DNA of 64,000 nt from an uncultured Prevotellaceae bacterium (GTDB taxonomy: Bacteria > Bacteroidota > Bacteroidia > Bacteroidales > Bacteroidaceae). The notes under the pieces were generated by a model, which saw only the letters and a list, made by a program, of their open reading frames with translations, had not been told where the DNA came from and ran no database searches. Positions within the stretch are counted from its first letter, which is position 1. The number at the start of each line of letters is the position of its first letter. The position numbers were made by a program, and so were the translations under genes. The DNA is taken from positions 62,001 through 126,000 of the forward strand of contig CAMVLT010000006.1 in assembly GCA_947168395.1 (NCBI GenBank), given 5' to 3'. This document shows, in pieces, positions 51,947 to 59,674 of this stretch.

Positions 51947-52739
51947 CCTTAGCGAGATACCAGCGTACGGTCCAGTCGAGCGACTTACCGGGAGCCAGGG
52001 TTGTGTATGCACCTTGGCTCTCGATTTCTATATAGGTCTTGCCACGGTTCACGTACACTTGTATCTCGGCCTCGCCGGGTGCAGGCTCACCAGCCTTCAG
52101 GTCGGCAAACTTCTTGGTCAATATCAAGCCGTTGTTCTCGTAGCTCAGCCATCCCTTGCCGTCGGCGTTCACCTTGCGGTTCTCAGCAGCCTCGTCGGCC
52201 TCGTAGCATGCCAGACCGTTCTTAGTCTTAAATGCCATCAGTCCTGCAGGCCAGATGCTCTCTACCGGAGCGTCGAACGATATCACACCGGCATTAGGCA
52301 CACGGGTTATCTCCCATGGAGCCACCTTGCGCTCTTCGCCACTCTCGTTTATTATAGAATAGGTAATCACGATGGCACCATCCTTGGCATCGGTACTGAA
52401 GTCCTTGCGCACGCGATACTTCAACTTCTCCGATACCGGACTGGTCATCACCAGGTGGCCGTCCTTCTCTGTGACCTCATACACACCCTTGTCGAGCTCG
52501 AACACTGGTGGCCAGTTCCACTCCTTCTGCGGACTGGTCCAGAACGTGCTGCCGAACGATTCGGGCCATCGCAACTGCGATATCACCTCCTGGTCCTGAT
52601 ACTTGAGCGACATGATTTTGGCGCCCTTCTCGGGGTTGATGGTCATCGTTACATCACCCACCTTCACTTCTCTTGTCTGTGCCATCGATGTGGTTGTCAT
52701 CAGCATGGCAATGGCTGTTAGTATAATACTACGTTTCAT
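51939..52739 (-). CDS. DUF4380-like exported beta-sandwich protein
   Basis: 266 residues with a signal peptide (MKRSIILTAIAMLMTTTSMA). The rest is beta-rich: INPEKGAKIMSLKYQDQEVI, SFGSTFWTSPQKEWNWPPVF, APWEITRVPNAGVISFDAP and YIEIESQGAYTTLAPGKSLD, a pattern like galactose-mutarotase-fold proteins of the DUF4380 kind. A sugar-binding or carbohydrate-processing role is possible. It converges with the lactate permease, overlapping by 8 bp. Confidence 0.7.
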   Translation of the reverse strand: MKRSIILTAIAMLMTTTSMAQTREVKVGDVTMTINPEKGAKIMSLKYQDQEVISQLRWPESFGSTFWTSPQKEWNWPPVFELDKGVYEVTEKDGHLVMTSPVSEKLKYRVRKDFSTDAKDGAIVITYSIINESGEERKVAPWEITRVPNAGVISFDAPVESIWPAGLMAFKTKNGLACYEADEAAENRKVNADGKGWLSYENNGLILTKKFADLKAGEPAPGEAEIQVYVNRGKTYIEIESQGAYTTLAPGKSLDWTVRWYLAKAK

Positions 52740-52825
52740 ACTTATAGTTGATGTTGAATTCTGGATGTTAGACGTGATTTATGGCCGAAAGTTAAGTCGG
52801 TTTATAGTTCGTTAACGTTAGTTCT

Positions 52826-52856
52826 TTTGTTTTGTGCTCGCTAAATCGTACCTTTG
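52826..52856 (+). promoter_or_regulatory. MFS transporter promoter
   Basis: TTTG at 52826-52829, 19 nt, TACCTTTG at 52849-52856: a full Bacteroidetes promoter. It rules out the upstream TTG as a start and supports the ATG at 52885. Confidence 0.65.
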
Positions 52857-52884
52857 CAGCCTGAAAAGTAAGAAGATTGGGCAA

Positions 52885-54108
52885 ATGGAGAGACTCTGGA
52901 ATAGGAATTACTGTAAGGTGATGGCGGCCAACTTTACGTTGTTTTTCGCCTTCTACGTGCTCACGCCGCTGCTGCCGCTCTACCTCAGCGAGCACTTCGG
53001 CGCCACCAAGGATGTCATCGGACTGGTGCTGTCGGGCTACACCATCACAGCCCTGCTGGTACGTCCGTTCAGCGGCTATGTGGTCGACACGTTCCCCCGC
53101 AAGACGGTGCTCATGATTGCCTTCGGAGCCTTTGCCATCTTCTTTGCAGGCTATCTGGCAGCCTCTACCCTGCTGCTGTTCACCATCGTGCGCACCCTGC
53201 ATGGCGGTCCGTTCGGAGCCGTCACCACGGCCAATGCCACTGTAGCCATCGATGTGCTGCCCAGCAGTCGCCGCACCGAGGGCATTGGCTATTACGGTCT
53301 TAGCAACAATCTGGCCATGGCCACCGCTCCCACCATCGGCATCTGGCTCTACCAACTCACCAATAGCTTCGACTTCCTGTTCTGGCTGGCACTCATCGTG
53401 GCCTGCGCAGGCTGGATCATCGACTCTACGGTAAAGCTCAAGCCCAAAACAGCTGCGGCACCAGGTTCCGCAGGCCCGTCGCGCCTCTCACTCGACCGCT
53501 TTTTCCTAACCCGCGGATGGTTGCTGGGAGTCAACATGATAGCCTTCGGCTTCAGCTTCGGCGTGCTTAGCAACTATCTGGCCATCTATGGCAAGGAGGT
53601 GATGGGCATCACCGGCGGCACCGGCACCTACTTCATGCTTTGCTCCGTAGGCCTCATTCTGTCGCGCCTTCAGGGCGGCAAGGCCCTCCGCGCCGGCCGA
53701 GTAACCCACAACGCCGCCGAGGGCATGGTCATCTCCTTAATAGGTTATACATTATTTATCCTAATGCCCACCCTCTTTGCTGGCAATAATATTGCCATCA
53801 TGACCGGATATTATGGATCGGCATTATTGATCGGCCTTGGCAACGGCCACATGTGGCCCGCATTCCAGAATATGACCATCAACGTGGCCCGCAACAATCA
53901 GCGTGGCACGGCCAACAGCACCATCCTCATCTCGTGGGACATCGGCATGGGCCTCGGCATCCTTATAGGCGGCATCGTCGCCGAACTCTTAGGCTACAAC
54001 GCCGCCTTCTGGACCGTAGTCCTCATCAACTCCACCGGCGTAGCCACCTACTTCCTAGCCACCCGCGCCTTCTTCCTCCGCCGCAACCTCAACCCCACGG
54101 TGCACTAG
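52885..54108 (+). CDS. MFS transporter
   Basis: 407 residues from the ATG at 52885. Twelve hydrophobic segments are visible. The loop 2-3 motif A appears as RPFSGYVVDTFPRKTVLMIA, with VRTLHGGPFGAVTTANATVA in the fourth and fifth helices. The C-terminal half has WDIGMGLGILIGGIVAELLG. The substrate cannot be told; the pattern is that of multidrug or sugar-phosphate type drug/proton antiporters. The stop TAG shares the tetranucleotide CTAG with the stop of the convergent M15 peptidase gene. Confidence 0.85.
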   Translation: MERLWNRNYCKVMAANFTLFFAFYVLTPLLPLYLSEHFGATKDVIGLVLSGYTITALLVRPFSGYVVDTFPRKTVLMIAFGAFAIFFAGYLAASTLLLFTIVRTLHGGPFGAVTTANATVAIDVLPSSRRTEGIGYYGLSNNLAMATAPTIGIWLYQLTNSFDFLFWLALIVACAGWIIDSTVKLKPKTAAAPGSAGPSRLSLDRFFLTRGWLLGVNMIAFGFSFGVLSNYLAIYGKEVMGITGGTGTYFMLCSVGLILSRLQGGKALRAGRVTHNAAEGMVISLIGYTLFILMPTLFAGNNIAIMTGYYGSALLIGLGNGHMWPAFQNMTINVARNNQRGTANSTILISWDIGMGLGILIGGIVAELLGYNAAFWTVVLINSTGVATYFLATRAFFLRRNLNPTVH

Positions 54109-54755
54109 GCGTTGATAAAGCATACCTTACGGCGATTTGAGAAGGGGCGCACGGCGAAGTGTAGCCATATCGCCCCGTAGCGATTCCTCTCAATCAGCAA
54201 CTCATCAAAGTCCTGTTTAGATTCGTCAGCGTAATCCAGCAAGATTGTCGCGTAGCGAATCAACTGCTCCATACCCAGTACTCTAATATCCACCGCACAG
54301 CCCGTAAGATGGTTGCTTCCGGCTACGCCACCTATCTTCTTATTCAATTGCGGCGAACGGTAACCCGAATTGATGATAATCGGCTTCTCAGAGATCTCTC
54401 CATGCGCTTCGCTTAGTCGAGATGACACAGGGGCCGTTGTCATCCCGAGCGTCCCCCCTCCTGTCATCCCGAGCGCAGTCGAGGGATCTCTTCTATTAAC
54501 CACATACCGCTCATTATACCGCTTTCGCAGCACCTCCAACCACCCACAAACCCGTTTTAGATTTGCGATGGCCTCGTGGCTAGGAATGTTATACACTTCA
54601 GGATGACTACTGCTCTTTGTCATCTCCCCGAGGGTGAAATGAGGCGATAAGTGAGAGCCATCGAGCTTGTTCGAATGGCCGAGCGTAGCCTCATTCGGCG
54701 AAGCCAAATGATCACTCAACTTTGCATTACTATTCAACTGTACTATCTGTTCCAT
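54105..54755 (-). CDS. M15-type peptidase, endolysin-like, with repeat-derived insert
   Basis: 216 residues. The family parts are LSPHFTLGEMTKSSSHPEVY, then after an insert IIINSGYRSPQLNKKIGG, SNHLTGCAVDIR with zinc ligands His149 and Asp156, and YGAIWLHFAVRP with the third ligand. It is a D,D- or L,D-type peptidase like phage and mobile-element lysins. Residues 88-122 are encoded by an interspersed palindromic repeat (54390-54494) in frame. The N-terminal HLASPNEATLGHSNKLDG also looks repeat-derived, since family members usually begin near LSPHFTLGE. No signal peptide is visible. The insert falls in the loop before the core, so activity may survive. Confidence 0.75.
   Translation of the reverse strand: MEQIVQLNSNAKLSDHLASPNEATLGHSNKLDGSHLSPHFTLGEMTKSSSHPEVYNIPSHEAIANLKRVCGWLEVLRKRYNERYVVNRRDPSTALGMTGGGTLGMTTAPVSSRLSEAHGEISEKPIIINSGYRSPQLNKKIGGVAGSNHLTGCAVDIRVLGMEQLIRYATILLDYADESKQDFDELLIERNRYGAIWLHFAVRPFSNRRKVCFINA
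54390..54494. repeat. interspersed palindromic repeat inside the M15 gene
   Basis: 105 bp, 35 codons in frame. One end is GAGATCTCTCCATGCGCTTC and the other TGTCATCCCGAGCGCAGTCG (plus strand), with GTCATCCCGAGCG present twice. The ends are partly inverted copies (TGTCATCYCGA). A related copy lies at 56660-56738. Confidence 0.7.
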
Positions 54756-54787
54756 ACTTTTAAATTTACGAAATGTCTTAATGTCTT

Positions 54788-54863
54788 AATGTCCTCGCTC
54801 GGCTTCGCCGCTTGGCTTGTCCAAGAATGTCTTCGCTCGGCTTGGCCGCTTGGCTCGTCCAAG
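54788..54863. repeat. two tandem 38-bp repeats between the M15 and DUF3987 genes
   Basis: Units 54788-54825 and 54826-54863 begin AATGTCCTCGCTCGGCTTC and AATGTCTTCGCTCGGCTTG, differ at three positions and have no spacer. They fill most of the gap between the DUF3987 stop and the M15 start. Shorter AATGTCTT units precede them. Confidence 0.7.
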
Positions 54864-54867
54864 AACG

Positions 54868-57369
54868 TTAGAATACCAGGACGGCCTTTTTCTTGTAGCG
54901 ATGCTTGCATGTTCCGTTCTCTACGTATTCACCACACTTCACGATTGCATTGTCCTCCACAAGACGCGTCACCCTTTTGCGAGCTGCGTAAATGCCTATT
55001 TGGAACATTCTTGCCACATCGTCTATAGAGAACTCATCGGGAAGTTTATTATACTCCTCTATGGTTTTCTGATGGTGGCGGCGATTGGCCGATGCATCGC
55101 GAAGCTTGTCGTCGAAGTACTTCTCGGCCAGTGAGCCGAAGTAGTGACGCTGACAGGCAAACTGGATGTTGACTATTAGTTCAGCAAGTTTGTCGTCGAT
55201 CTCGTCTGTCTCAAACTCACCACACCAGTATTCGCCCTCTTGGTGCAACTCGCCCCAGTGGCGCATCATGATGAAAGGCGCCGAGTAGTTTATGCCATGA
55301 TAGGCACAACGCTTTAGCAACATCTCGTCGGCCTTGCTCTCATTGTCCTTGGCGTCAGCCATACGGCGAGCTGTCCAGTCGTACATAGTGCGGACTATTC
55401 GCTTAATCGAGAGCTCGCCTTTGGTCTTATCCAATTTCTTGGCCCACTCCAGCAGACGGTTGTCGCTCTCTTCATCCACCTCTTCGTCCAGATCCATCAT
55501 TTCAAAGTGCGTACTGGGCAGAGGGATGCAGGTCAAACGCGTGGCCAATCCCGATCCAAAGTTCGTCTCATTCACCTTCTTTTTCAAGGCGATAGGCGTA
55601 CCAGTGTACACATAATTCCAAGTCACGTTGAAGTCCTGCATGATAGAATCCATGTTCGAGTATGCCTGGCCATCCTCCTCGTTGTGGAATGCTTTCAGCT
55701 CCAGGTTCTGCTTGTCAATCCACGAGCCACCTTTCTGCACTGAAAGAGTGTTGTCCAACTCAGTATCGAAGGTCAGCATGTGCAGCTGCATAGGCTTGCC
55801 ATCCACATCCTCCACTGCGTTCACCATATCCTGGATAAACTGAGCGTTAGATGTACGCGAGGGGTGCACTCTCACCACAACCTTAGGCTTCTTGGGCTTC
55901 TCCTTATTCGCGCCCTTGGTCTTCATCTCCTCGCGATAGCGATTGATGGTGTCCTTGCCCAGCTTATCGGCAGCTACAATAGGCGCAGCCAGGAACTCAT
56001 ACAGGCGAGTGGCAAACGATTTACCACTTGCAGGATCGCCAATGATTAGCGCCGAAGAATTCAATCTGCGAAGCTTCGAGGGGCGATGATAAAAACGATA
56101 AGTGCATCGCGTCATCAGCGTCATCATCAGTGCGCCCGATACTATCAGTGCAGCAGGATATTGGTTGCGTTTCAATCCCTTGCAGGCGTCTGCCATTGCG
56201 GGATAATAGGGAAACAGTTCCTCTATTTTCTCGCCCCAGTCCCAGAGCCATTTCTCTATCTCCTCTTCACCTATGGAGGTGTCGGGCGCTTCTTCGCCCT
56301 GCGTAATCTGTTTCCATGACTGGCCGCACGCCTTGACAATTGCCTCTTGCATTGCTTTCGAAGGGCATTGGGTGAGGTACTTCTTTTCGCGCTCCGCCAT
56401 TCGTTCAGCCGCTGACGCCACTGTTTGTGCCACGTTTTCGTTGCGCTCGGCGATGATTTCTTGCACCCAGCTTTGTCGCTCCAGCACTTGTTGCACCACT
56501 TGTCGGTCTCCATCAAACAGTACCAGCAGGTCAGAGGCAAGTTTAAGACTCTCGTTGTGTCGATTCGAATCGGCTGCACAGGGCAGCTTTGCGCCATAGC
56601 GCTCATCAATAATACGCTGTATATCATACTCTCTCCAGTTTATTGTTTCTACTTCTTTTGTCATGTCGAGCGTAGTCGAGACATCTCCTCCGGCTGCCGA
56701 AGAGATCTCTCCATGCGCTCCGCTTAGTCGGGATGACATTTGGGGTTCATTCTCTCGCGTAGCCTGGCTATGACCGTCTCGATATAGAGCATTATATCGC
56801 TCAGCAAACTCCTTGTTTTCATACGTAAAAAGTTCTTTATCAATATACAAAATGTCCGATTCTTTACAAATAAAGCTCATCCTTGATGCGTCACGCCCAG
56901 ATTCATCGACGACCACATCGTCACCCAGCTCATGAGCCATAGCGTGAATATTGTCGATGAGGTTGCCCCAGTCAAGTCGAGCCTTGAACACAATCTTCAA
57001 TCCCTTGCCGCTAGGACTAACATAAATCAACACTATCCCAAGCGCTTTCAGGTCAAGTCCTTTCTCAATCCACCCTTGATAGAGCGTCAGAGGATTATCG
57101 ATATGGTCCAGATCCATCACCACAAGTCCCGTCAGTCGTGTGGCCTTCTGCTTGCGCCACGCGCCATGTCTTCCCTTAGCCGACGTCGTTTCGTCAAACG
57201 TCGCCTGAAAGATAAACGCAGGCAGTTTGCGTTTCAGACTGGCATCACCCGTCTCGCGAAATTTATCGATATCCTCGTTCCATTTCCCCGCCCTGACGAG
57301 CGCATAGAATTGCGCTTCGTCCACGGGCAATGTAGGGTTACTAAAATTCTTCTGATAACAAAATCCCAT
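54868..57369 (-). CDS. BT4734-like/DUF3987 primase-helicase-like protein with repeat-derived insert
   Basis: 833 residues. Residues about 1-200 are the BT4734-like N-terminal domain (GLVVMDLDHIDNPLTLYQGW, VSPSGKGLKIVFKA, ASRMSFICKESDIL), a primase-polymerase-like fold. Residues about 345-760 are DUF3987, an ATPase-like part with Walker A GDPASGKSF and LTFDTELDNTLS. The C-terminus is a winged-helix-like segment (SIDDVARMFQIGIYAARKRV). Such proteins are common in Bacteroidetes mobile elements and may replicate them. Residues 211-237 (MSSRLSGAHGEISSAAGGDV onward) are encoded by a copy of the palindromic repeat, in the linker between the two domains. Confidence 0.8.
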   Translation of the reverse strand: MGFCYQKNFSNPTLPVDEAQFYALVRAGKWNEDIDKFRETGDASLKRKLPAFIFQATFDETTSAKGRHGAWRKQKATRLTGLVVMDLDHIDNPLTLYQGWIEKGLDLKALGIVLIYVSPSGKGLKIVFKARLDWGNLIDNIHAMAHELGDDVVVDESGRDASRMSFICKESDILYIDKELFTYENKEFAERYNALYRDGHSQATRENEPQMSSRLSGAHGEISSAAGGDVSTTLDMTKEVETINWREYDIQRIIDERYGAKLPCAADSNRHNESLKLASDLLVLFDGDRQVVQQVLERQSWVQEIIAERNENVAQTVASAAERMAEREKKYLTQCPSKAMQEAIVKACGQSWKQITQGEEAPDTSIGEEEIEKWLWDWGEKIEELFPYYPAMADACKGLKRNQYPAALIVSGALMMTLMTRCTYRFYHRPSKLRRLNSSALIIGDPASGKSFATRLYEFLAAPIVAADKLGKDTINRYREEMKTKGANKEKPKKPKVVVRVHPSRTSNAQFIQDMVNAVEDVDGKPMQLHMLTFDTELDNTLSVQKGGSWIDKQNLELKAFHNEEDGQAYSNMDSIMQDFNVTWNYVYTGTPIALKKKVNETNFGSGLATRLTCIPLPSTHFEMMDLDEEVDEESDNRLLEWAKKLDKTKGELSIKRIVRTMYDWTARRMADAKDNESKADEMLLKRCAYHGINYSAPFIMMRHWGELHQEGEYWCGEFETDEIDDKLAELIVNIQFACQRHYFGSLAEKYFDDKLRDASANRRHHQKTIEEYNKLPDEFSIDDVARMFQIGIYAARKRVTRLVEDNAIVKCGEYVENGTCKHRYKKKAVLVF
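56660..56738. repeat. interspersed palindromic repeat inside the DUF3987 gene
   Basis: About 79 bp with ends GTCATGTCGAGCGTAGTCGA and CTTAGTCGGGATGACA, the same ends as the copy at 54390-54494 with a different middle. It keeps the reading frame open. Confidence 0.7.
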
Positions 57370-57419
57370 ATAAGTTCTTTTTCGTTCGTAACTACAACAG
57401 AGTCAGACGTCGCAGGTCT

Positions 57420-57746
57420 TTATACTCTGTCGATTATCTCATTGGTGACTATCGCCGCCTTTGCATCCTTTGCATCGCGGTCGAAAGCTTTTTTGAGGCG
57501 ATCCAGTCCTAATACCTTAGGAAAGTGCTCATTGACATTGTAGAACTGGGCTGTCTCGGTCACTTTGCCAAAGTCGGTACGACACAGCAACGACGTCTTA
57601 TTAACCTTAACTCCAGGAGGATTGTTGGCCTTGATAGTTATCATGCCCTGCTTGTCGTCCCAAGCTATCACACCCTGCAATTTCTTACCTGCTTTTACGG
57701 TTTTTACAACCTCAGCTGCATTAATAATCCAAACTAACTTTCGCAT
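57420..57746 (-). CDS. unrecognised 108-residue protein
   Basis: 108 residues. A beta-rich start (MRKLVWIINAAEVVKTVKAG, QGVIAWDDKQGMITIKANNP) and a helical, charged end (LDRLKKAFDRDAKDAKAAIV). No motif is recognised. It lies 50 bp before the DUF3987 gene in the same leftward operon, so it probably serves the same element, for example as a DNA-binding accessory. Confidence 0.55.
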   Translation of the reverse strand: MRKLVWIINAAEVVKTVKAGKKLQGVIAWDDKQGMITIKANNPPGVKVNKTSLLCRTDFGKVTETAQFYNVNEHFPKVLGLDRLKKAFDRDAKDAKAAIVTNEIIDRV

Positions 57747-57753
57747 ACTTTAC

Positions 57754-57987
57754 TTATTCTAATACAACTTCTTTAGTTAATATGTGGCGCACTACACCTT
57801 GGCCACTACCGGCCTTGCTCATGCCGCAGCTTATCTGCCACTTGCTGCATTTAAACTTGCTCTGCACCTTCAGCCCCATCAGCTTGCACGTACGGATGCC
57901 CTCGTAGTCGATGGTCTTATGCTCGCACGATGCGCAGCAGCACCTAATTACTATACCATACAGGTTCCTCGTCGTTTTCTTCGCCAT
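57754..57987 (-). CDS. cysteine-rich small protein, likely zinc-binding
   Basis: 77 residues. Cysteines are spaced CCCASCEH, CKLMG, KCSKW and SCGMS, enough for one zinc site (C-x2-C ... C ... C). It is basic at the start (MAKKTTRNLYG). It overlaps the next upstream gene by 44 bp, so the start could be internal, but the cysteine pattern argues for a real gene. The function is unknown; small zinc proteins are common in mobile-element operons. Confidence 0.55.
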   Translation of the reverse strand: MAKKTTRNLYGIVIRCCCASCEHKTIDYEGIRTCKLMGLKVQSKFKCSKWQISCGMSKAGSGQGVVRHILTKEVVLE

Positions 57988-58288
57988 ACTTCTGTTTCAT
58001 CTCTCTAATTTCGCGTCGAAGCTCTGCTATCAGCTTTTTCTGATCCTTCACCTTGGCATTCAGACTGTCAACCTCTTTTTGCAGGCGCTTGGGCAGACTG
58101 CCCTGTTTCGTTGCTTCCATCAGTCGGCCTATCTCGCCCTGCGTCATAGTGTTCAGTCGCTCCAGACCCAGTCTGATCGAAAAGCCTTCTATCAAGCTCT
58201 CGGCTGTGTAATACATAAACTCCTCATTGTCGATTGCCAGCGAATATCCATTCTGGCGGGTTACTACCTTAATTTTCAAATCCATCAT
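57944..58288 (-). CDS. unrecognised coiled-coil protein
   Basis: 114 residues. A compact N-terminal domain (VVTRQNGYSLAIDNEEFMYY, TAESLIEGFSIRLGLERL) is followed by a coiled coil at about residues 60-105 (QKEVDSLNAKVKDQKKLIAE) and an acidic tail. It overlaps the upstream gene by 4 bp (ATGA) and the cysteine-rich gene by 44 bp. No family is recognised. Confidence 0.55.
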   Translation of the reverse strand: MMDLKIKVVTRQNGYSLAIDNEEFMYYTAESLIEGFSIRLGLERLNTMTQGEIGRLMEATKQGSLPKRLQKEVDSLNAKVKDQKKLIAELRREIREMKQKYGEENDEEPVWYSN

Positions 58289-58653
58289 TTTTTATTACTA
58301 TTTTTAGTTTTATACTCTCGTTTCAAATCTCCCTTCTCTGCTGCTATCCACATATAGCACACGTCCAGCACATAGTCAACCGAAGGGCATCCCGTGGTGC
58401 GAACCTCGTGTTCGCGAACAAACAGATCCATGTCGTAGGCCATCTCCTGCTGCATCCACTCGTTAAATCCCAGCATCTGCTCTATCAGCATGTTCACCAG
58501 TTCCGGGCTCAGGTGTCGCTGCAGTCGCTTCATCAGGTACTCGGCACTCTTGTTCACGCTCTGGTCTAGAGTATAATCCTCTTCAACCAGTCTCACTTTC
58601 TTTCTGCTTTTCTTCATAATCATCATTTCTTTTACTTGTTTCTTTTTCTCCAT
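58285..58653 (-). CDS. unrecognised small protein, first gene of leftward operon
   Basis: 122 residues from the first ATG; starts at residue 10 or 13 (MMIMKK) are possible. After a Lys/Arg-rich start come helices (SAEYLMKRLQRHLSPELVNM, QMLGFNEWMQQEMAYDMDLF) and GCPSVDYVLDVCYMWIAAEK. The end is a basic tail. It heads the operon that ends with the DUF3987 and M15 genes, behind the inverted repeat and CGTCA repeats. No family is recognised. Confidence 0.55.
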   Translation of the reverse strand: MEKKKQVKEMMIMKKSRKKVRLVEEDYTLDQSVNKSAEYLMKRLQRHLSPELVNMLIEQMLGFNEWMQQEMAYDMDLFVREHEVRTTGCPSVDYVLDVCYMWIAAEKGDLKREYKTKNSNKK

Positions 58654-58680
58654 TTTTTATTAGTTTTTTTACATTAAAAA

Positions 58681-58721
58681 TTGCATCGTCGGCGGGGCAC
58701 TGTTCCCTTTCGACGATGCAA
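58681..58721. repeat. 11-bp inverted repeat upstream of the DUF3987 operon
   Basis: TTGCATCGTCG (58681-58691) and CGACGATGCAA (58711-58721) flank 19 nt, 28 bp upstream of the first gene. A CAAAAGTA-type box overlaps its right arm. It could be an operator, a hairpin in the leader or part of an origin. Confidence 0.5.
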
Positions 58722-58755
58722 AAGTAGTTAATAAAAAATGCTCGAAATGTCGGAT

Positions 58756-58812
58756 TCGTCAATCCGTCAAAACCTCGTCAGATAATTCGTCAGTTCGTCA
58801 AATTATTCGTCA
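58756..58812. repeat. iterated CGTCA motifs
   Basis: CGTCA starts at 58757, 58765, 58776, 58788, 58796 and 58808, with steps of 8, 11, 12, 8 and 12 bp. Most are ATTCGTCA or TTCGTCA. The last lies in the end of the next gene. Helical-turn spacing suggests iterons or a repressor array for the DUF3987 element. Confidence 0.5.
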
Positions 58813-59459
58813 GATAAAAGCATAATCTGACTCTCCAATATGTCCCAAAACGTGTTGCAAAGGTCCTCTTGCGGATTATTCTCCATGTCATAATACGCTT
58901 CCAAACGGTCAGAGTAGTCATAGAGTCGCGAGAAGTTGCCCATTGTGGAATCACCTATACAGAGTTCTGCCGGCCATTGGGCGGGAGTGATGGCGCTAGC
59001 CAGTACTTTGAAGTTAGTCTTGATGATTTTTCCATCCAGCCTGTCGTGGATTACAAGAAAGATACCTATCCAATGCGTTTTCGACGTGAACAGACCTTGA
59101 TGCTCTGACATAAGCACATAGAGCGAACTCATCAGTACTTCATGTTTCTTCTGTTCGCTTAAGCCAAGATACTTCTTCTTAGCTTTATCAGAATTAGAAT
59201 ACGAATGTTTCTGTCTGAAACCATTCTCTTCCATGTCGTTAGGCACGGGTATCGGTTGCACATTATACTGTTCACGTATCTCGTTCACCTTATTAATATA
59301 TTCGCCAATGCCATGCATTACCCCATGCGCCAAAAGCGAAAACAGATATGGCTTGGCCCCGTCATACGTGCCTGCTGTCTTAGCCATGCTTATCAACAAG
59401 TTCTCGGGGATTGTCGCCCCATCATGCCAGATATACTGGACTTCTTCATTAATCTTCAT
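58803..59459 (-). CDS. unrecognised 218-residue protein
   Basis: 218 residues, soluble, without signal. It contains AHGVMHGIGEYINKVNEIRE, LGLSEQKKHEVLMSSLYVLM and WIGIFLVIHDRLDGKIIKTN. I do not recognise the family. It has its own -7 box (TAACTTTG, 59570-59563 on the minus strand). Its end overlaps the CGTCA array, which ties it physically to the DUF3987 operon. Lower GC than the host genes suggests acquisition. Confidence 0.55.
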   Translation of the reverse strand: MKINEEVQYIWHDGATIPENLLISMAKTAGTYDGAKPYLFSLLAHGVMHGIGEYINKVNEIREQYNVQPIPVPNDMEENGFRQKHSYSNSDKAKKKYLGLSEQKKHEVLMSSLYVLMSEHQGLFTSKTHWIGIFLVIHDRLDGKIIKTNFKVLASAITPAQWPAELCIGDSTMGNFSRLYDYSDRLEAYYDMENNPQEDLCNTFWDILESQIMLLSDE

Positions 59460-59674
59460 TTCTGTAAATCATGATTAAATAAAAACCAGATTCTCGAAAA
59501 TCAGATTCCACGCGCTTCCTCTATATTATCTCGAATACCTCCGAACTTTTCAAAGGCGAGCGCAAAGTTAAAGATTACATTACAATTGTGCAACAAAAAA
59601 AATGGGCCATTTTCGCAATTAGCGAATTTGGCCCAATATCTCTCAAGAATTCTCAAAAACTCTCAATTTTTATT

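Noticed and set aside
54788..54863. CRISPR array
   Set aside because: Two 38-bp units lie directly next to each other without spacers, and there are no cas genes.
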